A stretch of DNA of 64,000 nucleotides from Halomonas almeriensis (GCF_030409235.1 NZ_JAUFPO010000005.1:1-64000); one strand, 5' to 3'; shown: positions 21,186-32,257, numbered from the stretch's first letter. Numbers and translations are program-made. Notes: generated from the letters alone by a model not told the origin.

Positions 21186-21330
21186 AGGAAGCGCTGAATA
21201 AATCGCCGAGCATAGCAAAGCGCAAGGCGCCCGGAGCACAGAAAGCGAGACATAACAATAAGTTAGGCGAGCTTTCGAGCACCGAGTAACGAAGCGATTG
21301 GCATGCGCAGGCATTTATCCAGTGTTTCCC
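21186..21330. repeat. MITE-like element with terminal inverted repeats
   Basis: The left end AGGAAGCGCTGAATAAATCG (from 21186) and the right end at 21310-21330, read in reverse (GGGAAACACTGGATAAATGCC), share GGAA-NNN-CTG-N-ATAAAT. The 145-bp segment between panD and the thiolase gene has no coding capacity and ends about 20 bases before the thiolase start. Size and termini suggest a miniature transposable element; clear target duplications were not found. Confidence 0.45.
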
Positions 21331-21350
21331 TCATATCAGGAGTCTTGACC

Positions 21351-22526
21351 ATGCCAGAAGTGGTAATCGTTGCTGCACGCCGTACCGCTGTCGGCGCCTT
21401 CGGCGGCTCTCTTGCCGGCATTCCCGCCAGTGAACTCGGTGCCCATGTCATCAAGGATATCCTTGGTGGCACCGGTGTTGCCGGCGACCAGGTCGACGAG
21501 GTGCTGCTCGGCCAGGTGCTGACCGCCGGCACCGGCCAGAACCCGGCCCGCCAGGCGGCCATTCAGGCCGGGCTGCCCGAGGCGGTGCCCGCCATGACCA
21601 TCAACAAGGTCTGCGGCTCCGGGCTCAAGGCCCTGCATCTGGCCACCCAGGCCATCCGTTGTGGCGATGCCGAGCTGATCCTCGCCGGCGGCCAGGAGAA
21701 CATGTCGCTGTCACCGCATGTGCTGCCCAATTCGCGCACCGGCCAGCGCATGGGCGACTGGAAGGCCATCGACTCCATGGTCCACGACGGCCTGTGGGAC
21801 GCTTTCAACAACTATCACATGGGCATTACCGCCGAGAACCTGGCGGAGAAGTACAGCATCACCCGCGAAGCCATGGACGAATTCGCCGCCGCTTCCCAGC
21901 AGAAGGCCGCCGCCGCTATTCGTGAAGAACGTTTCAAGGGCCAGATCGCCGGCATCAACATCCCCCAGCGCAAGGGCGACCCGGTCCTCTTCGACACCGA
22001 CGAGAACCCGCGCGAGGTCACCGCCGAGAAGCTGGGTAGCATGCGCCCGGCCTTCAAGAAGGACGGTAGCGTCACCGCCGGCAATGCCTCGGCCCTCAAT
22101 GATGGCGCCGCCGTGGTCATGCTGTGTTCCGCCGAGAAGGCCGAAGCCCTGGGGCTGGAGCCACTGGCCCGCATCAAGGCCTACTCCAATGCCGGCGTCG
22201 ATCCCTCCATCATGGGCATCGGCCCGGCCCCGGCCACGCGCCGCTGCCTCGACAAGGCCGGCTGGAGCCTTGAGGACCTGGACCTGGTCGAAGCCAACGA
22301 GGCCTTCGCGGCCCAAGCGCTGGCGGTCAACAAGGAGCTGGGCTGGGACACCGACAAGGTCAACGTCAATGGCGGCGCCATTGCCCTGGGCCACCCGATC
22401 GGCGCCTCCGGCTGTCGCATCCTGGTCAGCCTGGTCCACGAGATGATCGCCCGCGATGCCCACAGGGGGTTGGCAACACTGTGCATCGGCGGGGGTCAGG
22501 GCGTGGCACTGGCCATCGAGCGATGA
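21351..22526 (+). CDS. phaA: acetyl-CoA C-acetyltransferase (thiolase II)
   Basis: Condenses two acetyl-CoA to acetoacetyl-CoA, or the reverse; in halophiles of this type it often feeds polyhydroxybutyrate. The 391-residue protein has the acyl-accepting cysteine in [10 protein letters not shown] (near residue 88), the [11 protein letters not shown] segment, and the C-terminal [16 protein letters not shown] with catalytic His and Cys. The ATG at 21351 follows AGGAG at 21338-21342. It stands alone, after the MITE-like element and before a terminator. atoB would be an equally valid name; no phaB or phaC is adjacent. Confidence 0.88.
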   Translation: MPEVVIVAARRTAVGAFGGSLAGIPASELGAHVIKDILGGTGVAGDQVDEVLLGQVLTAGTGQNPARQAAIQAGLPEAVPAMTINKVCGSGLKALHLATQAIRCGDAELILAGGQENMSLSPHVLPNSRTGQRMGDWKAIDSMVHDGLWDAFNNYHMGITAENLAEKYSITREAMDEFAAASQQKAAAAIREERFKGQIAGINIPQRKGDPVLFDTDENPREVTAEKLGSMRPAFKKDGSVTAGNASALNDGAAVVMLCSAEKAEALGLEPLARIKAYSNAGVDPSIMGIGPAPATRRCLDKAGWSLEDLDLVEANEAFAAQALAVNKELGWDTDKVNVNGGAIALGHPIGASGCRILVSLVHEMIARDAHRGLATLCIGGGQGVALAIER

Positions 22527-22569
22527 TGGCTCGCTGAAGGCCCCTCCCGACCCATCGTCGCCCTCGACA

Positions 22570-22598
22570 GGCCCCCGTTCGACGGGGGCCTTGTCGTT
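22570..22598 (+). terminator. terminator after the thiolase gene
   Basis: Perfect 8-bp stem GGCCCCCG (22570-22577) with CGGGGGCC (22583-22590), loop TTCGA, then TTGTCGTT. It lies between two convergent genes. Confidence 0.75.
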
Positions 22599-22607
22599 GC
22601 GTTGCCG

Positions 22608-23816
22608 TCAATCGCAGCTGGACCCGACCACCCGCGATGGTGTGCCTGCCACCAGTACCGCCGCCACGACGAACAGTGCGCCCGAGCACCACAGCACACC
22701 ACTCAGGCCGGTGGCATCGACCACCTGCCCCCCGGCCATGGCACCGATACCAATCGACATGTTGAACACGAAGGCCATCAGGGCCGTGGCCGCCTCGGTG
22801 TTGCGGGCGCTCTTGAGAATCCAGGTCTGCAGGCTGACCGAGATACTGCCGAACACGGCGCCCCACAGTATCAGTAGTACGGTGGCGCCGAACGGCTGTC
22901 GCCCGATCAGCGGAAACGACAGGGTCACGCAGGCCAGCAGTATCGGAATGACCAGCACGGTGGCATAGGGCCGGCGTCCGGCGGCACTGCCGGCGAAGAA
23001 GTTGCCAACCAGCCCCGCCCCGCCGAAGCACAACAGCAGCGCACTGACACTGGCCAGCGGAATGCCGGAGAGCTCCTGCAGAATCGGACTGATGAAGGTG
23101 TAGGCGGAGAAGTGCCCTATCACGATCAGCGCCGTCGCCGCCGCGCCAACCCGTACGCCTCGGCTGGCAAACTGGTCGGCCAGATTCGACAGACGCACCG
23201 GCTCGCTGGCCGGCAGGCTCGGCAGCAACCGCCATAGGGCCAGGGTCACCAGCAGGCTCAGCCCCCCCAGCGCGCCAAGGGCAGTGCGCCAGTCGGTATG
23301 CTCACCGAGCCAGGTGCCCGCCGGCACACCCAGCACGGTGGCACCGGCCACGCCACTGAAGATCATCGACATGGCACGCGGCACCTGCGCCAGCGCCACC
23401 AACCGCGAGGCCAGGCCCCCGGCAATGGCCCAGAAGCCACCGATGCACACGCCCACCAACACCCGAGTGGCCAGCAGGCTGATGAAGTCATTCGCCAATG
23501 CCCCCAGAAGACTGGCCAGGGTCATCAGCGCCATCAGCCCGGTGAGCAGCCAGCGGCGATCCAGTCGACCGACCGCCACCGGCAGCAAGGGAGCTGCGAA
23601 GGCGGCCACGACGCCGGGCACCGTGATCAGCAGGCCGGCCACGCCCGGGGTGACGTCCAGCGAGTCGGCGACCTGTGACAACAGCCCGATGGGCAGTTGC
23701 TCGGCCGTCACCAGCAGGAAGATGCCGGCCATCACAGCCCCCACACCTAGCCAGTCACGGCGCTGGGTGACCGCCTTGGCGGAGGTGGATGACGCGGCGC
23801 TATGCGGATGTGTCAT
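22608..23816 (-). CDS. MFS transporter, DHA1 drug/metabolite exporter family
   Basis: Twelve-span inner-membrane exporter. The 402-residue protein has a short polar N terminus, then alternating hydrophobic segments with the GRLDRRWLL loop between spans 2 and 3 (motif A type), and a central loop at about 200-220. The overall pattern recalls the AraJ/NepI/YdhP group of sugar, nucleoside or drug exporters, but the substrate is unknown. The gene is transcribed alone, downstream of the pnp terminator. Confidence 0.8.
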   Translation of the reverse strand: MTHPHSAASSTSAKAVTQRRDWLGVGAVMAGIFLLVTAEQLPIGLLSQVADSLDVTPGVAGLLITVPGVVAAFAAPLLPVAVGRLDRRWLLTGLMALMTLASLLGALANDFISLLATRVLVGVCIGGFWAIAGGLASRLVALAQVPRAMSMIFSGVAGATVLGVPAGTWLGEHTDWRTALGALGGLSLLVTLALWRLLPSLPASEPVRLSNLADQFASRGVRVGAAATALIVIGHFSAYTFISPILQELSGIPLASVSALLLCFGGAGLVGNFFAGSAAGRRPYATVLVIPILLACVTLSFPLIGRQPFGATVLLILWGAVFGSISVSLQTWILKSARNTEAATALMAFVFNMSIGIGAMAGGQVVDATGLSGVLWCSGALFVVAAVLVAGTPSRVVGSSCD

Positions 23817-23852
23817 GTGTTGTCTCGTTGCTATCCGTGTGATCCAGCCCTA

Positions 23853-23888
23853 ACGAAACCGCCCCCGCAGCCAGGCTGCAGGGGCGGT
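23853..23888 (-). terminator. terminator after pnp
   Basis: Long hairpin: ACCGCCCC (23858-23865) with GGGGCGGT (23881-23888), inner stem GCAGCC/GGCTGC, one C-A mismatch. On the minus strand it is followed by TTTCGTT. It lies 35 bases beyond the pnp stop. Confidence 0.8.
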
Positions 23889-23922
23889 GGGCTTCAAGCG
23901 CAGGTGGCTTGAAGGCAGCAGC

Positions 23923-26058
23923 TTACAGCTGCGCTTCTTCGGTGGCCTCGGCTTCGAAGGCGGCCTTCTCTTCCGGCGTGATTTCCTTGATGGTCAGCTT
24001 CACCCGGTTGCGATTGTCGATGTCGAGCACCTTGACGATTGGCTCGTCGCCCTCGTTCAGGAAGTCGCGCACATCATTGACCCGCTCGGGCACGATCTGG
24101 GAAATGTGCACCAGACCGTCGGTACCCGGAATGATGTTGACGAAGGCGCCGAAGTCGGCGATGCGCACCACCTTGCCACGATACAGCTTGCCGATCTCGG
24201 GCACGGCGGTGATCGACAGCACGGTATCGATCGCCGCCTTGGCCGCCGATTTCTCCTCGGCATAGATGCGTACCGTGCCATCGTCGTCGAGGTCGATGGA
24301 GGCGCCAGTGTCCTCGCAGATCTTGCGGATCATGGCACCGCCCTTACCGATGACATCGCGGATCTTTTCCGGGTCAATCTTGATGGTCGCCATGGAGGGC
24401 GCGTTCTCGGAGACCTCGTTACGGCTGGTGCCGATCACGTCGTTCATCTGGCCGAGGATATGCTGGCGAGCTTCATGGGCCTGCTGCAGGGCCTGCTCCA
24501 TGATTTCCTCGTTGATGCCCTCGATCTTGATGTCCATCTGCAGGGCCGTGACACCGTCGGCACTGCCGGCCACCTTGAAGTCCATGTCGCCGAGGTGATC
24601 CTCGTCACCCAGGATGTCGGTCAGCACGGCGAAGTCATCCCCATCCTTGACCAGACCCATGGCGATACCGGCCACCGGGGCCTTCATGGGCACGCCAGCA
24701 TCCATCAGGGCTAGCGAGGAACCACATACCGAGGCCATCGAGCTCGAGCCGTTGGACTCGGTGATTTCCGAGACCACCCGGATGGTGTAGGGGAAGTCGT
24801 CCTCGGACGGCAGCATGGCTTCAACACCCCGACGGGCCAGACGGCCATGGCCGATCTCGCGACGCTTGGGTCCGCCCATGAAGCCGGCTTCGCCGACGCA
24901 ATAAGGGGGGAAGTTGTAGTGCAGCAGGAAGCGATCCTTGCGCTCTCCTTCCAGGGACTCGATCAGCTGGGCATCACGTAGGGTGCCCAGGGTTGCCACG
25001 ACCACCGCCTGGGTCTCGCCGCGGGTAAAGACGGCCGAGCCATGCGTTTTTGGCAGGCCACCGACCTGGATATCCAGCGGGCGCACGGTCTTCAGGTCAC
25101 GCCCATCGATACGCGGCTCGCCCTTGACCACACGGCTGCGCACGACACGCTTCTCGAGGCTGGAGAAGGCACCCTTGACCTCATCGGCGGCAAACTGGCC
25201 GTCCTCGTCGCCAGCGAGCCGGGCAATGGCCTCGTCCTTCAGCGCCGCCAGAGCATCCTGACGCTGCATCTTATCGGTCACCCGGTAGGCTTCGCCGATG
25301 CGGGCCTCGAAGTCGCTGGCCAGGGCGCTCTTGAGGGCCTGGTTTTCCTCGGCGGCCGGCCATTCCCAGCGTGGTTTGCCGGCCTCGGCGGTCAGTTCGT
25401 TGATCGCCTGGATCACCGTCTGCATCTCCTGGTGAGCAAACAGCACGGCCCCCAGCATCTCGTCCTCGAGCAGCTCCCTGGCCTCGGACTCGACCATCAG
25501 CACGGCTTTCTCGGTGCCGGCCACCACCATGTTCAGTTCGGAGCTGGTCAGCTCCTCGACGGTCGGGTTGAGGAAGTAACCCTGCTCTTCAGTGAAGCCG
25601 ACCCGCGCCGCGCCGATCGGACCGTTGAAGGGAACGCCGGAAATCGCCAGCGCCGCCGAAGTGCCGATCATGGCGGCGATGTCCGGGTCCTGGTTGCGGT
25701 CGGTGGAGAGCACCGTGCAGATGACCTGGACCTCGTTCATGAAGCCGTTGGGGAACAGCGGACGGATCGGCCGGTCGATCAGCCGCGAGGTCAGCGTTTC
25801 CTTCTCGGTAGGGCGCCCTTCGCGCTTGAAGAAGCCACCGGGAATCTTGCCGACCGCATAGGTCTTCTCCTGGTAGTGCACGGAGAGTGGGAAGAACGGC
25901 TGGGAAGGGTTGGCGTCCTTCTTGGCCACGACGGTGCACAGCACAACGGTATTGTCCATGGTCACCATCACGGCACCAGAGGCCTGGCGGGCGATGCGCC
26001 CGGTTTCCAGGGTGACGGTGCTGCGACCATATTCAAATGTTTTCTTGACCGGATTCAC
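23923..26058 (-). CDS. pnp: polyribonucleotide nucleotidyltransferase (PNPase)
   Basis: 3'-5' phosphorolytic exoribonuclease and degradosome component. The 711-residue protein has two RNase PH domains (about 5-230 and 310-545), then a KH domain ([15 protein letters not shown] near 560) and an S1 domain ([14 protein letters not shown] near 630). I choose the GTG at 26058 ([10 protein letters not shown]) because an AAGGAAG site precedes it and homologues start with this segment; a TTG at 26073 overlaps that site. It is the last gene of the rimP-nusA-infB-rbfA-truB-rpsO-pnp run. Confidence 0.95.
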   Translation of the reverse strand: MNPVKKTFEYGRSTVTLETGRIARQASGAVMVTMDNTVVLCTVVAKKDANPSQPFFPLSVHYQEKTYAVGKIPGGFFKREGRPTEKETLTSRLIDRPIRPLFPNGFMNEVQVICTVLSTDRNQDPDIAAMIGTSAALAISGVPFNGPIGAARVGFTEEQGYFLNPTVEELTSSELNMVVAGTEKAVLMVESEARELLEDEMLGAVLFAHQEMQTVIQAINELTAEAGKPRWEWPAAEENQALKSALASDFEARIGEAYRVTDKMQRQDALAALKDEAIARLAGDEDGQFAADEVKGAFSSLEKRVVRSRVVKGEPRIDGRDLKTVRPLDIQVGGLPKTHGSAVFTRGETQAVVVATLGTLRDAQLIESLEGERKDRFLLHYNFPPYCVGEAGFMGGPKRREIGHGRLARRGVEAMLPSEDDFPYTIRVVSEITESNGSSSMASVCGSSLALMDAGVPMKAPVAGIAMGLVKDGDDFAVLTDILGDEDHLGDMDFKVAGSADGVTALQMDIKIEGINEEIMEQALQQAHEARQHILGQMNDVIGTSRNEVSENAPSMATIKIDPEKIRDVIGKGGAMIRKICEDTGASIDLDDDGTVRIYAEEKSAAKAAIDTVLSITAVPEIGKLYRGKVVRIADFGAFVNIIPGTDGLVHISQIVPERVNDVRDFLNEGDEPIVKVLDIDNRNRVKLTIKEITPEEKAAFEAEATEEAQL

Positions 26059-26205
26059 GGCGGCTTCCTTCAACTTGTCGATTCATGTTCGGGTCGTTTT
26101 GACTCGCCGACCATTTTAGGGATTGACGGCCGAGAGGGCCACCGATTCTGTCACCCGCCCCGCCTCGCCAGCCCGACCGACTGCCCCGGACGCCCCCTGA
26201 CAGAC

Positions 26206-26237
26206 GAAACGGGCGGCCCCGAAGGACCGCCCGTTTC
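26206..26237 (-). terminator. hairpin in the pnp leader
   Basis: Perfect 11-bp stem GAAACGGGCGG (26206-26216) with CCGCCCGTTTC (26227-26237). On the minus strand it is followed by GTCTG rather than a T run, so it may be a weak terminator or a processing site such as the RNase III site of the E. coli rpsO-pnp spacer. Confidence 0.55.
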
Positions 26238-26252
26238 AACTGGCCTGAATGA

Positions 26253-26446
26253 AGAAAAGGAGGAATTCGCGTAGCGAGCGACGAGAGGCTGGTCGCCGCC
26301 GGCGCGCAGGACCCGCAGTGTAGGTGAAACTACATGAGGAGTCCGAGCACCGCCGGCGGCCAGGATCGCTAGGTTCGTTCCCGACGAACCATCGCACTTC
26401 CCACATCCCTGTGGGTCGTCGAGCGCAGTAGCGAATGCCCCTTTTC
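26253..26446. repeat. multi-hairpin palindromic element between rpsO and pnp
   Basis: Imperfect outer arms (about 26253-26284 and 26416-26446; both carry GAAAAGG, ATTCGC and CGACGA when aligned in opposite sense) enclose four local hairpins: 26295-26304 with 26351-26360 (10 bp perfect) containing TGTAG/CTACA at 26319-26323/26330-26334, then GGTTCGT/ACGAACC at 26372-26378/26384-26390, and CCCACA/TGTGGG at 26400-26405/26410-26415. It ends exactly at the rpsO stop codon. It holds no plausible gene and looks like a structured RNA or dispersed palindromic repeat. Confidence 0.6.
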
Positions 26447-26716
26447 TTAGCGGCGCAGGCCGAGACGCTTGATAATCGCCTGATACCGGTCGAAATCCTT
26501 GCGCTTCAGATAGTCCAGCAGCTTGCGACGCTGGTTGACCATGCGGATCAGGCCACGACGCGAGTGGTGGTCCTGCTTGTTAGTCTTGAAGTGTCCCTGC
26601 AGGCCGTCGATGTTGGCGGTCAGCAGTGCCACCTGAACCTCGGGGGAACCAGTGTCGTTTTCACCACGGCCGTGTTCGTTGACGATCGCGGCTTTCTGTT
26701 CTGCGGTCAGTGCCAT
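26447..26716 (-). CDS. rpsO: 30S ribosomal protein S15
   Basis: Primary-binding small-subunit protein that contacts helices 20-22 of 16S rRNA. The 89-residue protein matches the family length and shows [13 protein letters not shown] near 21-33, the HHSRRGL segment near 46-52, and the C-terminal [12 protein letters not shown]. It sits between truB and pnp, the usual place. The 89 bases before it may hold its own promoter and autoregulatory leader. Confidence 0.97.
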   Translation of the reverse strand: MALTAEQKAAIVNEHGRGENDTGSPEVQVALLTANIDGLQGHFKTNKQDHHSRRGLIRMVNQRRKLLDYLKRKDFDRYQAIIKRLGLRR

Positions 26717-26805
26717 CTGTCTCTCCAGTAAGCAATATGCCTAATGATGAATGTCGGGGACCACGCATATTTGCAGTCCCCACGCCCAGCCCGTCTCGGA
26801 CTGGC

Positions 26806-27732
26806 TTACGCCGCCCCCGCGACTGCGGAGCTCAGCAGACGCCGGGGCGCTATATCCCCGGCCGCCGTCACCACGCCGAGGCCCCGGAAGGTCTCGTCAT
26901 GGTAAAGCCTGATCAAACTGTCGACGGGCAGTACACCCGCCTCGTTTCCTGCCGCCTGGCCGTAGCTCAGGTGGCGGGCGCCGGCATCACTCAGGTCATG
27001 ACGCGGCAGATGGGCTACCAGCACATCGACGGGCAGCAGTGCCGCATCCTGTGAGGCCGCCTCGACCCGCTGCTCCAGGCTTGCCAGGTCGAGCATGTCA
27101 TCCGCCACGAAGGGCCCTGTCTTGAGCCGCCGCAGGGCGCTGATGTGGCCCCCGCAGCCGAGTGCCTGACCGATGTCTTCGGCCAGGGTACGGATGTAGG
27201 TGCCCTTGCTGACCCGTGCCTCCATCTCGAAGGCCGTGCCGTCGAACGCCAGGAGGCGCGCATCATACACGCTCACGCGCCGCGCTGCACGCTCGATTGT
27301 CTTGCCCTCGCGAGCCAGCTCGTAGAGCTTGCGGCCCTGATGCTTGAGGGCCGAATACATCGGCGGCACCTGATCGAGCTCGCCGATGAAATCGCCGAGC
27401 ACCGCGCTGATCGCGGTCTCGTCGAGTGCCGGCGGGGCACGTCGTTCCAGCACCTCGCCTTCGGCATCGCCGGTATCGGTGATCACACCGAGCTCGACGC
27501 GGGTCCGATAGACCTTGTCGGCATCCAGCAGGTACGACGAGAACTTGGTGGCCTCGCCGAAGCAGACCGGCAGCAAGCCCGTCGCCATCGGGTCCAGAGT
27601 ACCGGTGTGCCCGGCCTTCTGCGCATCGAACAAGCGCCGGGCACGCTGCAGGGCATGATTGCTGGACAGCCCGGCGGGCTTGTCCAGCAACAGCACGCCG
27701 TTCACAGCGCGGCCGCGACGACGGCGTGCCAT
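26806..27732 (-). CDS. truB: tRNA pseudouridine(55) synthase
   Basis: Makes pseudouridine 55 in the T loop of tRNAs. The 308-residue protein contains NGVLLLDKPAGLSSN near 11-25, the catalytic aspartate motif GHTGTLDPMATGLLP near 41-55, and KVYRTRVELG. The C-terminal PUA-like part is present. Its start codon overlaps the rbfA stop region, so the two are coupled. Confidence 0.96.
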   Translation of the reverse strand: MARRRRGRAVNGVLLLDKPAGLSSNHALQRARRLFDAQKAGHTGTLDPMATGLLPVCFGEATKFSSYLLDADKVYRTRVELGVITDTGDAEGEVLERRAPPALDETAISAVLGDFIGELDQVPPMYSALKHQGRKLYELAREGKTIERAARRVSVYDARLLAFDGTAFEMEARVSKGTYIRTLAEDIGQALGCGGHISALRRLKTGPFVADDMLDLASLEQRVEAASQDAALLPVDVLVAHLPRHDLSDAGARHLSYGQAAGNEAGVLPVDSLIRLYHDETFRGLGVVTAAGDIAPRRLLSSAVAGAA

Positions 27733-28121
27733 TAGCGTTGGCCTTCCTCGTCATCATGACGCGCGCGATCATCAGCCACGGCCTCGTCAATCAGCGAGGA
27801 AAGGCGCTGGCCACGCTCCAGGCTGGCATCATAATGAAAACGCAGCTCGGGCACATGGCGCAGCTTGATGCGGCGCGCGATCTGCCCGCGCAGAAAGCCG
27901 GCCGCGCGCTTGAGAATCTTCAGATTCTCGGCCACGCGCTGGTCGTCATTCTCGCCCAGCAGGGTCACGTGAACATCGGCATACCCCAGGTCTCGACTGA
28001 CCTCGACACCGCTGACGGTGACCATGCCCAGCCGCGGGTCCTTGATCTCGCGCTGAATGAGTACCGCCAGCTCCTTCTGGAGCTGGTCGGCCACTCGGTC
28101 GGTACGCTTGAACTCACGCAT
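27732..28121 (-). CDS. rbfA: 30S ribosome-binding factor A
   Basis: Cold-shock and ribosome maturation factor that binds the 30S subunit near the 5' end of 16S rRNA. The 129-residue protein starts with MREFKRTDRVADQLQKEL and contains the KH-like core through HVPELRFHYDAS near 89-100. It follows infB by 18 bases and overlaps truB, in the classical order. Confidence 0.95.
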   Translation of the reverse strand: MREFKRTDRVADQLQKELAVLIQREIKDPRLGMVTVSGVEVSRDLGYADVHVTLLGENDDQRVAENLKILKRAAGFLRGQIARRIKLRHVPELRFHYDASLERGQRLSSLIDEAVADDRARHDDEEGQR

Positions 28122-28139
28122 AATCGGCTCCTCGAACGG

Positions 28140-30695
28140 TCACAGTGTCCGCTCGACCTTGACCTGATCGAAGACCTCGATCTTGTCGCCGACCTGGACA
28201 TCGTTGTAGTTCTTCACGCCGATGCCGCACTCGACCCCGCTGCGGACCTCGTTGACATCATCCTTGTAGCGACGCAGGGATTCCAGCTCGCCCTCGTAGA
28301 TGACCACGTTTTCGCGCAGTACGCGGATCTTCTTCTGACGATGCACGTTGCCCTCGATCACCATGCAGCCGGCCACCTGGCCGATCTTGGGTGCCCGGAA
28401 GACATCGCGAACCTCGGCCACACCGACGATCTGCTCTTTCCAGTCGGGCTCGAGCATGCCGCTCATGGCCTGCTTGACCTCGTCGATCAGGTGGTAGATA
28501 ACGCTGTAGTAGCGCAGCTCCAGGCCTTCACGTTCGATGATCTCGCGGGCGGCCGCGTCGGCACGCACGTTGAAGCCGACCACGATGGCCTCGGAGGCCA
28601 GTGCCAGGTTGGCATCGGTACCGGTGATACCGCCCACCCCGGAGGACACCACGGCAACCTTCACCTCGTCGGTGGAGAGTTCCTCGAGGGCACCCTTGAT
28701 GGCTTCCAGCGAGCCCTGCACATCGGCCTTGAGGACGATGTTGACCTTGGCCGCCTCTTCCTGACCCATCTGGCTGAACATGTTCTCCAGCTTGGCCTTC
28801 TGCTGCCGGGCCAGACGCACCTCGCGGTACTTGCCCTGGCGGAAGTTGGCCACTTCACGGGCCTTCTTCTCGTCGTCGAGGACCATGAAGTCATCACCGG
28901 CTTCCGGCGTGCCATCCAGGCCCTGGATCTCCACCGGCATGGCGGGCCCCACTTCCTCGACCTGCTTGCCGAGTTCGTTGGTCAGGGCGCGCACCCGGCC
29001 GTAGTGCAGGCCGGCGAGCACGATATCGCCACGCTTCAGGGTGCCGTTCTGGACCAGCACGGTGGCCACGGGGCCGCGACCCTTGTCGAGACGCGACTCG
29101 ACCACCACGCCCTTGCCGGGCGCTTCCGGCACAGCCTTGAGCTCGAGCACTTCGGACACCAGCTGGATGGATTCGAGAAGGTTCTCGATGCCATCGCCCG
29201 ACTTGGCAGAGACATGCACGAACTGCGTATCGCCACCCCATTCCTCGGAGATGACGCCGTGCTGGGACAGCTCGTTCTTGACGCGGTCCGGATCGGCATT
29301 TTCCCTGTCGATCTTGTTGACGGCCACGACCATCGGCACTTCGGCTGCCTTGGAGTGCTCGACCGCCTCGATGGTCTGCGGCATGACACCATCATCGGCC
29401 GCCACGACCAGCACCACCACGTCCGTGGCCTTGGCGCCGCGTGCCCGCATGGCGGTAAAGGCCGCGTGGCCCGGCGTGTCCAGGAAGGTCACGCCGCCAT
29501 GGTCATCCTCGACGTGATAGGCGCCGATGTGCTGGGTGATACCGCCGGCTTCGCCGGTGGCCACCTTGGCACGCCGGATATAGTCGAGCAGCGAGGTCTT
29601 GCCGTGGTCGACGTGGCCCATGACCGTGACGACCGGCGAGCGGGTAATCTCTTCGCCCTCGTAGGAGATGCCTTCGAGAACTTCCGTCTCCAGCGCATCA
29701 TCCTTGACCAGCTTGGGCTTGTGGCCCATTTCCTCGACCACAATGGCCGCGGTGTCCTGGTCAATGGTCTGGTTGATGGTCACCGCCGCGCCCATGGTGA
29801 ACATGGCCTTGATGACCTCGTTGGCCTTGATCGACATCTTGTCGGCCAGGTCGGCAACGCTGATGGACTCGGGGATGGAGACTTCACGGACGATCGGCTG
29901 GGTCGGCTTCTGGAAGCCGTGCTTGCCGCCGCCCTGGCCACCGCCACGGCGCGTGCCGCGACGCTCGGCGCGCTTGGCCTTGCGCCCGCCACGACGCCGC
30001 TCTTCACGGTCGCTGCGGTCTTCTTCACGCTCACCGCTGCCACGGCCCTTCTTGCCGGGCTTGCCACTGGCCTTCTTGACGGCGGCGCGACGTCCCTCGG
30101 TGCGGCCTTCCTTGGGCGGCGCCGGGGATTCGTTGGGCGCCGGGGTCTCGAGCTCCGGCACCGGAATCTCGGGCTCGGCCTGAGCCTTGTCGGCCTCGGC
30201 CTTGTCGGCGGCGGCCTTGTCGGCGGCGGCCTTTTCAGCCTCGGCTTGCTCGGCTGCCTGGCGGGCCTGCTCTTCCTCGGCACGACGCTTGTCGTCCTCG
30301 GCTTTCTCGGCTTCACGCTTGGCTTCGGCCGATGCCATGTCACCCACCAGCTGGCGGGGCCCGGCCTCTTCCTGCTGGGGCTCATCGGCCGGCTCTTCCT
30401 CACGCTTCACATAGGTGCGCTTCTTGCGGACCTGCACCTCGATGCTCTTGCCGCGCTCGCCGGTATTGATACGGCTGCGGGTCTTGCGGGTGAGGGTGAC
30501 GCGGTTTTTCTCTCCCGGCGAGCCACTTCCCCCGTGGCTCTTGGTGAGATAATCGAGCAGTTTGCGCTTGTCTTCCTCGGACACAACGTCGCCCTCGGAC
30601 TTGTGCTCGAGTCCGGCTTCTTTCATCTGCTCCAGCAAGCGGGACACATCGCGCCCTACCTTTGCTGCAAAATCCTTAACGGTCATTTCTGACAT
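28140..30695 (-). CDS. infB: translation initiation factor IF-2
   Basis: GTPase that brings initiator tRNA to the ribosome. The 851-residue protein has an N-terminal IF2-N domain ([11 protein letters not shown]), a long charged linker with repeated AAADK/EADK units (about 140-185) and basic RRGGRK-type stretches, then the G domain with GHVDHGKTS near 358, DTPGHAAF and NKID, and C-terminal domains. The SD-preceded ATG at 30695 is the long-form start; internal starts like those of E. coli IF2-beta are possible. It is between nusA and rbfA. Confidence 0.96.
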   Translation of the reverse strand: MSEMTVKDFAAKVGRDVSRLLEQMKEAGLEHKSEGDVVSEEDKRKLLDYLTKSHGGSGSPGEKNRVTLTRKTRSRINTGERGKSIEVQVRKKRTYVKREEEPADEPQQEEAGPRQLVGDMASAEAKREAEKAEDDKRRAEEEQARQAAEQAEAEKAAADKAAADKAEADKAQAEPEIPVPELETPAPNESPAPPKEGRTEGRRAAVKKASGKPGKKGRGSGEREEDRSDREERRRGGRKAKRAERRGTRRGGGQGGGKHGFQKPTQPIVREVSIPESISVADLADKMSIKANEVIKAMFTMGAAVTINQTIDQDTAAIVVEEMGHKPKLVKDDALETEVLEGISYEGEEITRSPVVTVMGHVDHGKTSLLDYIRRAKVATGEAGGITQHIGAYHVEDDHGGVTFLDTPGHAAFTAMRARGAKATDVVVLVVAADDGVMPQTIEAVEHSKAAEVPMVVAVNKIDRENADPDRVKNELSQHGVISEEWGGDTQFVHVSAKSGDGIENLLESIQLVSEVLELKAVPEAPGKGVVVESRLDKGRGPVATVLVQNGTLKRGDIVLAGLHYGRVRALTNELGKQVEEVGPAMPVEIQGLDGTPEAGDDFMVLDDEKKAREVANFRQGKYREVRLARQQKAKLENMFSQMGQEEAAKVNIVLKADVQGSLEAIKGALEELSTDEVKVAVVSSGVGGITGTDANLALASEAIVVGFNVRADAAAREIIEREGLELRYYSVIYHLIDEVKQAMSGMLEPDWKEQIVGVAEVRDVFRAPKIGQVAGCMVIEGNVHRQKKIRVLRENVVIYEGELESLRRYKDDVNEVRSGVECGIGVKNYNDVQVGDKIEVFDQVKVERTL

Positions 30696-30723
30696 TACGA
30701 CCCTCCTCAGCCCGTGACCCGTA

Positions 30724-32217
30724 TTACTGTTCGTTCTCGAACCATGGCGCGCGGGCGGTCATGATCAGTGACGCAGCGCGCTCGTCGTCCAGTTCTTCGA
30801 TATCGGTCAGATCATCGACAGACTGCTCGGCGAGATCCTCCATGGTGACGATGCCCCGACTGGCCAGGATGAAGGCCAGATGGCGCTCCATGCCGTCCAT
30901 CGCCAGCAGGTCGTCGGCCGGCTGGGCGCCATCGAGCTCTTCCTCGGAAGCGATGGCCAGGTTCAACAACTCGTCCTTGGCTCGCGCACGCAGTTCCTCG
31001 ATGAGCTCTTCGTCCAGCTCTTCGATTTCCAGCATTTCCTCCACCGGGACGTAGGCGACTTCTTCCAGTGACGTGAAGCCCTCCTCGACCAGCAGACGCG
31101 CCACATCCTCGTCGACGTTGAGATGTTGAATGAAGTACTCGACCAGGCTATCGACTTCCTGATCACGCTTGCTCTCGGCTTCCGCCTCGGTCATGACGTT
31201 GATACGCCAGCCGGTCAGCTCAGTGGCCAGGCGAACGTTCTGACCGCTGCGGCCGATGGCCTGGGCCAGATTATCTTCGCCGACCGCGACGTCCATGGCA
31301 TGCGCGTCCTCGTCCACCAGTATGGACGCCACGTCCGCCGGCGCCATGGCATTGATGACCAGCTGAGCGGGATTGTCGTCCCACATCACGATGTCCACAC
31401 GCTCGTTCTGAAGCTCCGTGGAGACCGCCTGCACACGCGACCCACGCATGCCGACACAGGCTCCGACCGGGTCGATACGGCGATCATTGGTCTTGACCGC
31501 GATCTTGGCGCGAGAGCCGGGATCGCGTGCCGCGCCCTTGATCTCGATAAGCTGCTCGGCGATCTCCGGCACCTCGATCTTGAACAGCTCGATGATCAAC
31601 TGTGGCGCGATGCGCGACAGGATCAGCTGAGCACCCCGTGCCTCGGGGTCGACCTTGGTCAAGAGGGCACGCACTCGCTCGTTCATGCGGTAGCGCTCGC
31701 CGGGGATCATTTCGCTGCGTGGCAGGAATGCCTCGGCGTTATCCCCTAGATCAATGATCAGGCCGTCGCGTGTCGTCTTCTTGACAATGCCGGCCACCAG
31801 CTCGCCTTCACGCTCGGCATACAGGCTGACGACCTCGGCGCGTTCGGCGTCGCGGACCTTCTGCACGATGACCTGCTTGGCGGTCTGGGCGGCAATGCGA
31901 CCGAAGGTGGCATTCTCGATCTGCTCCTCGACCACATCTCCGAGGCCCAACGGCGGATCGCGCCGCTCGGCATAGGTCAGCTTGATTTGGGCATCCGGAC
32001 CATCAAAGTCATCATCCTCAACCACCTCCCAGCGACGGAAGGTTTCATAGTCCCCAGTGCGTCGATCAATACGCACGCGCACGCTAGCTTCCTCGTCCTC
32101 GAAGCGCTTGCGCGAGGCGCTGGCCAAAGCGGTCTCGACCGCCTCGAAAATCACTTCGCGCGGGACCCCCTTTTCATTGGAGATCGCGTCGACGACCGCC
32201 AGAATCTCTTTACTCAT
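30724..32217 (-). CDS. nusA: transcription termination/antitermination protein NusA
   Basis: RNA polymerase-bound factor controlling pausing, termination and antitermination. The 497-residue protein has the N-terminal polymerase-binding domain, an S1 domain (about 135-200), two KH domains (with [12 protein letters not shown] near 250-265 and [12 protein letters not shown] near 320), and two C-terminal acidic helix-hairpin-helix repeats (around 360-490). Full length for a gammaproteobacterial NusA. It lies between rimP and infB. Confidence 0.97.
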   Translation of the reverse strand: MSKEILAVVDAISNEKGVPREVIFEAVETALASASRKRFEDEEASVRVRIDRRTGDYETFRRWEVVEDDDFDGPDAQIKLTYAERRDPPLGLGDVVEEQIENATFGRIAAQTAKQVIVQKVRDAERAEVVSLYAEREGELVAGIVKKTTRDGLIIDLGDNAEAFLPRSEMIPGERYRMNERVRALLTKVDPEARGAQLILSRIAPQLIIELFKIEVPEIAEQLIEIKGAARDPGSRAKIAVKTNDRRIDPVGACVGMRGSRVQAVSTELQNERVDIVMWDDNPAQLVINAMAPADVASILVDEDAHAMDVAVGEDNLAQAIGRSGQNVRLATELTGWRINVMTEAEAESKRDQEVDSLVEYFIQHLNVDEDVARLLVEEGFTSLEEVAYVPVEEMLEIEELDEELIEELRARAKDELLNLAIASEEELDGAQPADDLLAMDGMERHLAFILASRGIVTMEDLAEQSVDDLTDIEELDDERAASLIMTARAPWFENEQ

Positions 32218-32257
32218 GACTTAGCCTCGCCAGAAAACCCGTCCTTGTACATCAACA

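Noticed and set aside
27726-30692. Very long open frame antisense to rbfA and infB
   Set aside because: It is the reverse reading of well-conserved genes in GC-rich DNA, with histidine/leucine-rich low-complexity translation and no family motifs.
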